From Pseudomonas frederiksbergensis (lineage in GTDB: Bacteria; Pseudomonadota; Gammaproteobacteria; Pseudomonadales; Pseudomonadaceae), in assembly GCF_003732665.1 (NCBI RefSeq), contig NZ_MOBP01000022.1, positions 124,001 through 188,000 of the forward strand: 64,000 nucleotides of DNA, given 5' to 3'. Made by a program: the position numbers and the translations under genes. The notes beneath the pieces are model-generated. The model was not told where the DNA came from. It worked only from the letters and a program-made list of their open reading frames with translations, and did not search any database. Within the stretch, counting starts at the first letter, position 1. Each line of letters opens with the position of its first letter. Positions 62,072-64,000 of the stretch are shown here, piece after piece.

Positions 62072-63220
62072 TTACTTGGCGGAGAACTTGAACACGGTGT
62101 GCTGGGTGTAGGTTTTGCCCGGATCCAGGCGTGTAGACGGGAAGTTTGGCTGGTTCGGCGAGTCCGGATAGTGCTGGGTTTCCAGGGTGAACGCGCTCCA
62201 ATGCGCATAGACCTTGCCAGCCTTGCCCTTGACCGTGCCGTCGAGGAAGTTGCTGGTATAGAACTGCACCCCCGGCTCGCTGGTGTAGAGCTGCAAGCGC
62301 CGGCCGGATTGGGGATCGCTGACATCGGCGGCGAGTTTGCTCACGTCGCCCTTGGCATCCAGCGCCCAGTTGAAGTCGAATCCGCCCTGTTTCGGCTCGG
62401 CGAATTTCAGCTGCGGGTGATCGGCCTTGATGTTTTTGCCGATGGCGGTCGGTTGGGTGAAGTCCATCGGCGTGCCGGCCACGGGGGCCAGTTCACCGGT
62501 AGGGATCAGCGTGCCGTCGATCGGCGTGTAATGGCTGGCGTGCAGGGTGGCGAGTTGTTGCAGCACGTCGCCATTACCGGCGCCGGCCAGGTTGAAATAG
62601 CTGTGGTTAGTCAGGTTCAGCACCGTGGGTTTGTCGGTGCTGGCCTTGTAGTCGATGCGCAGTTCGTTGTTCTCGGTGAGGCTGTAGGTCACTTCGGTTT
62701 TCATATTGCCGGGGAAACCCATTTCACCGTCCTTCGACAGGTAGGTCAGGGTCACGCCCACCGAGTCCTTGCCTTTGCTCGGCTGCGCCTTCCACACGTG
62801 CTTGTCGAAACCCTGAGTACCGCCGTGCAAGGAGTTAGGGCCGTCGTTTTTCGGCACCTGGTAGCTTTTGCCATCCAGTTTGAACGCGCCGCCGGCCAGG
62901 CGGTTGCCGTAGCGGCCGATGGTCGCGCCGAAGTACGCGGTGCCAGCCTGATAACCCTGGACGTCATCAAAGCCGAGCACGATATCGTCGACCTGACCGT
63001 TCTTGTCCGGCACTTTCAAAGACTGCAACGTCGCGCCGTAGGTAATGACCGTGGCTTGCACGCCATGGCTGTTGCGCAGGATGTATTGCTCGACAGGCGT
63101 GCCGTCATTGGTTTTGCCGAAGGCCTTGTGTTCACTGGACAGGCCGGCGGCGTGGGCGGGAAGGGTGGCGATCATCAGGGACAGTCCGAGGCCGGAGAGC
63201 AGGTAGCGGGATTGAAGCAT
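62072..63220 (-). CDS. galM: Aldose 1-epimerase, exported
   Basis: Interconverts alpha and beta anomers of galactose, glucose or related sugars. The 382-residue protein carries a signal peptide (MLQSRYLLSGLGLSLMIATLPAHA), so it acts in the periplasm, unlike the cytoplasmic E. coli enzyme. Family motifs: GRYGNRLAGGAF, NSLHGGTQGFDK, NLTNHSYFNLAG with the catalytic His, and LETQHYPDSPNQPNFP with the catalytic Glu. An AT-rich upstream region with possible operators precedes it. Confidence 0.92.
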   Translation of the reverse strand: MLQSRYLLSGLGLSLMIATLPAHAAGLSSEHKAFGKTNDGTPVEQYILRNSHGVQATVITYGATLQSLKVPDKNGQVDDIVLGFDDVQGYQAGTAYFGATIGRYGNRLAGGAFKLDGKSYQVPKNDGPNSLHGGTQGFDKHVWKAQPSKGKDSVGVTLTYLSKDGEMGFPGNMKTEVTYSLTENNELRIDYKASTDKPTVLNLTNHSYFNLAGAGNGDVLQQLATLHASHYTPIDGTLIPTGELAPVAGTPMDFTQPTAIGKNIKADHPQLKFAEPKQGGFDFNWALDAKGDVSKLAADVSDPQSGRRLQLYTSEPGVQFYTSNFLDGTVKGKAGKVYAHWSAFTLETQHYPDSPNQPNFPSTRLDPGKTYTQHTVFKFSAK

Positions 63221-63234
63221 GGTTGATCTTCCTT

Positions 63235-63340
63235 TTTGTTGTTTTGATCAGTAGTCATACTAAATATAGACTGAATGAAGATTTATAGCCTATAGATCGA
63301 TTTATTCCAGAATAAAGTCTGACTAAATAAGAGGCGGACA
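63235..63340. promoter_or_regulatory. AT-rich upstream region of galM with dyads and direct repeats
   Basis: A clearly AT-rich stretch in a GC-rich region. It holds a TAGTCATACTA near-palindrome at 63251, two ACTAAATA copies at 63259 and 63322, and GACTGAAT/GTCTGACT elements between them. Likely promoter and regulator sites for galM; the regulator is unknown. Confidence 0.4.
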
Positions 63341-63456
63341 ATGGCCGGTGATCGGTCCGGCACCGTGAACACTGCACTTTTTCCGATTATCCGGCTCTAT
63401 CCATGGCCAGGCTGCGGCGACTCCCGCCGCGCAGGAATGTGTCAGCCCAAGAACCC

Positions 63457-64000
63457 ATGGCTCGAGTGTCAACCCGCTTTCAAACCCCCATTCGCCTGCT
63501 GGCGTGCCTGACGTTGCTGTTCGCCAGCGGTTGCAGCCAGCAACAGGGCAGCGACGTGATCAGCCAGTTTCGCGAAGGCAAACCCCAGGAGTTCCTCCAG
63601 ACCAGCGTCGATCGCATGGCCACGTTGTCGATGCACGACAACCTCGAAAGCCTGTACCTGCTGATGAGCAAGCTCTACCTGCGCAACCCCCAGGAGCTGA
63701 AGAAATCCGGCTTCCTCGATGCCCGCGCCGCCGAGAAACAAGTGCGCGAGGCCATCGAGCTGCAACAGCCGCTGCCGACCCTGGGCGGCAAAAAAGACCT
63801 GGCGGCGCTGAGCTATGCCATGAGCCCGGAATTTCTCGGAGATCGGGTCGGCGCCTTCATCTATGCCATCGGCAGCATGCTGGTCACCGCCCATGGCAAT
63901 CGGTTGGAGTTCTACATGACCGACGCGATCAACCCGGTCTTCATCAGCAACGCCGCACGCAACATCGAAAAAGCCACGTGGATACTGAGTCAGCGGCAGA
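63457..64000 (+). CDS. Lipoprotein of unknown function (3' end outside window)
   Basis: The frame is open from ATG 63457 to the right edge (181 codons). A basic N-terminus and hydrophobic stretch lead to a lipobox-like FASGC (LLACLTLLFASGCSQQQ), so it is probably a membrane-anchored lipoprotein. The rest is helical and includes SLYLLMSKLYLRNPQELKKS and GSMLVTAHGNRLEFYMTDAI. I do not recognise the family. It starts about 230 bp from the divergent galM gene. Confidence 0.75.
   Translation, partial: MARVSTRFQTPIRLLACLTLLFASGCSQQQGSDVISQFREGKPQEFLQTSVDRMATLSMHDNLESLYLLMSKLYLRNPQELKKSGFLDARAAEKQVREAIELQQPLPTLGGKKDLAALSYAMSPEFLGDRVGAFIYAIGSMLVTAHGNRLEFYMTDAINPVFISNAARNIEKATWILSQRQ

Noticed and set aside
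1..64000. RAYT transposase, insertion sequence, prophage or integron
   Set aside because: No transposase, integrase or phage gene was recognised; the REPINs must depend on a RAYT encoded elsewhere, if active.

Overview
The window is a 64 kb piece of a GC-rich chromosome from the Pseudomonas fluorescens group (inference). This rests on many short 'GTGGGAGCGGGCTTGCTCGC'-type REP sequences, the gene content, and an 11 kb block whose gene order mirrors, as I recall it, the PA2652-PA2659 region of P. aeruginosa. I see no insertion sequence, prophage, rRNA, tRNA or CRISPR array. Most gaps between genes hold paired inverted REPs (REPINs), four of them in tandem runs.

Layout. 1-2337: the T6SS spike protein VgrG, running off the left edge. 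2.6-3.6 kb: a diaminopimelate-epimerase-like protein with both catalytic cysteines replaced by serine. 3.7-6.2 kb: codB-codA, cytosine uptake and deamination. 6.5-10.1 kb: alpha/beta hydrolase, a five-unit REPIN array, GNAT acetyltransferase, QueD and a patatin-like protein. 10.3-21.1 kb: two PepSY proteins, a BqsR/BqsS-type two-component system, an MHS-family transporter, a TlpQ-like chemoreceptor, an NhaC/YuiF-like carrier and a CtpM-like chemoreceptor. 21.2-26.4 kb: LysR regulator, a paired YdcZ-type transporter, metallothionein, a DUF6555 protein, AraC regulator, XapX protein and a quinone-oxidoreductase-like enzyme. 26.5-28.5 kb: a Tsx-like nucleoside porin and purine nucleoside permease behind a PurR-like palindrome.

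29.0-39.5 kb is one gene for a 3,506-residue autotransporter built of about 24 beta-strand repeats and three larger modules. It is followed by selD-selU (selenophosphate and 2-selenouridine tRNA), a YraQ/ArsP-type permease, a periplasmic histidine phosphatase, a glutathione transferase, a PhzF-like protein, a zinc-type HemB, an FAD monooxygenase and a TonB-dependent siderophore receptor with a possible Fur box. 51.5-64 kb holds a DUF1615 lipoprotein, a secreted protein made almost entirely of nine 13-residue repeats, a DUF4349 lipoprotein, a glutathione transferase, a CBS protein, a LysR/SDR divergent pair, DNA polymerase II overlapping a convergent DUF1810 gene, an aldo/keto reductase, a periplasmic aldose epimerase and a partial lipoprotein.

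Functional themes are nucleobase and nucleoside salvage (codBA, tsx-nup), metal and cation sensing or handling (Bqs-type system, metallothionein, siderophore receptor, Zn-type HemB), chemotaxis, and surface or contact functions (VgrG, autotransporter). The items most worth following up are the 13-residue repeat protein, the Ser/Ser DapF-like protein, the fixed 134-135 bp REPIN arrays and the PurR-like operator.
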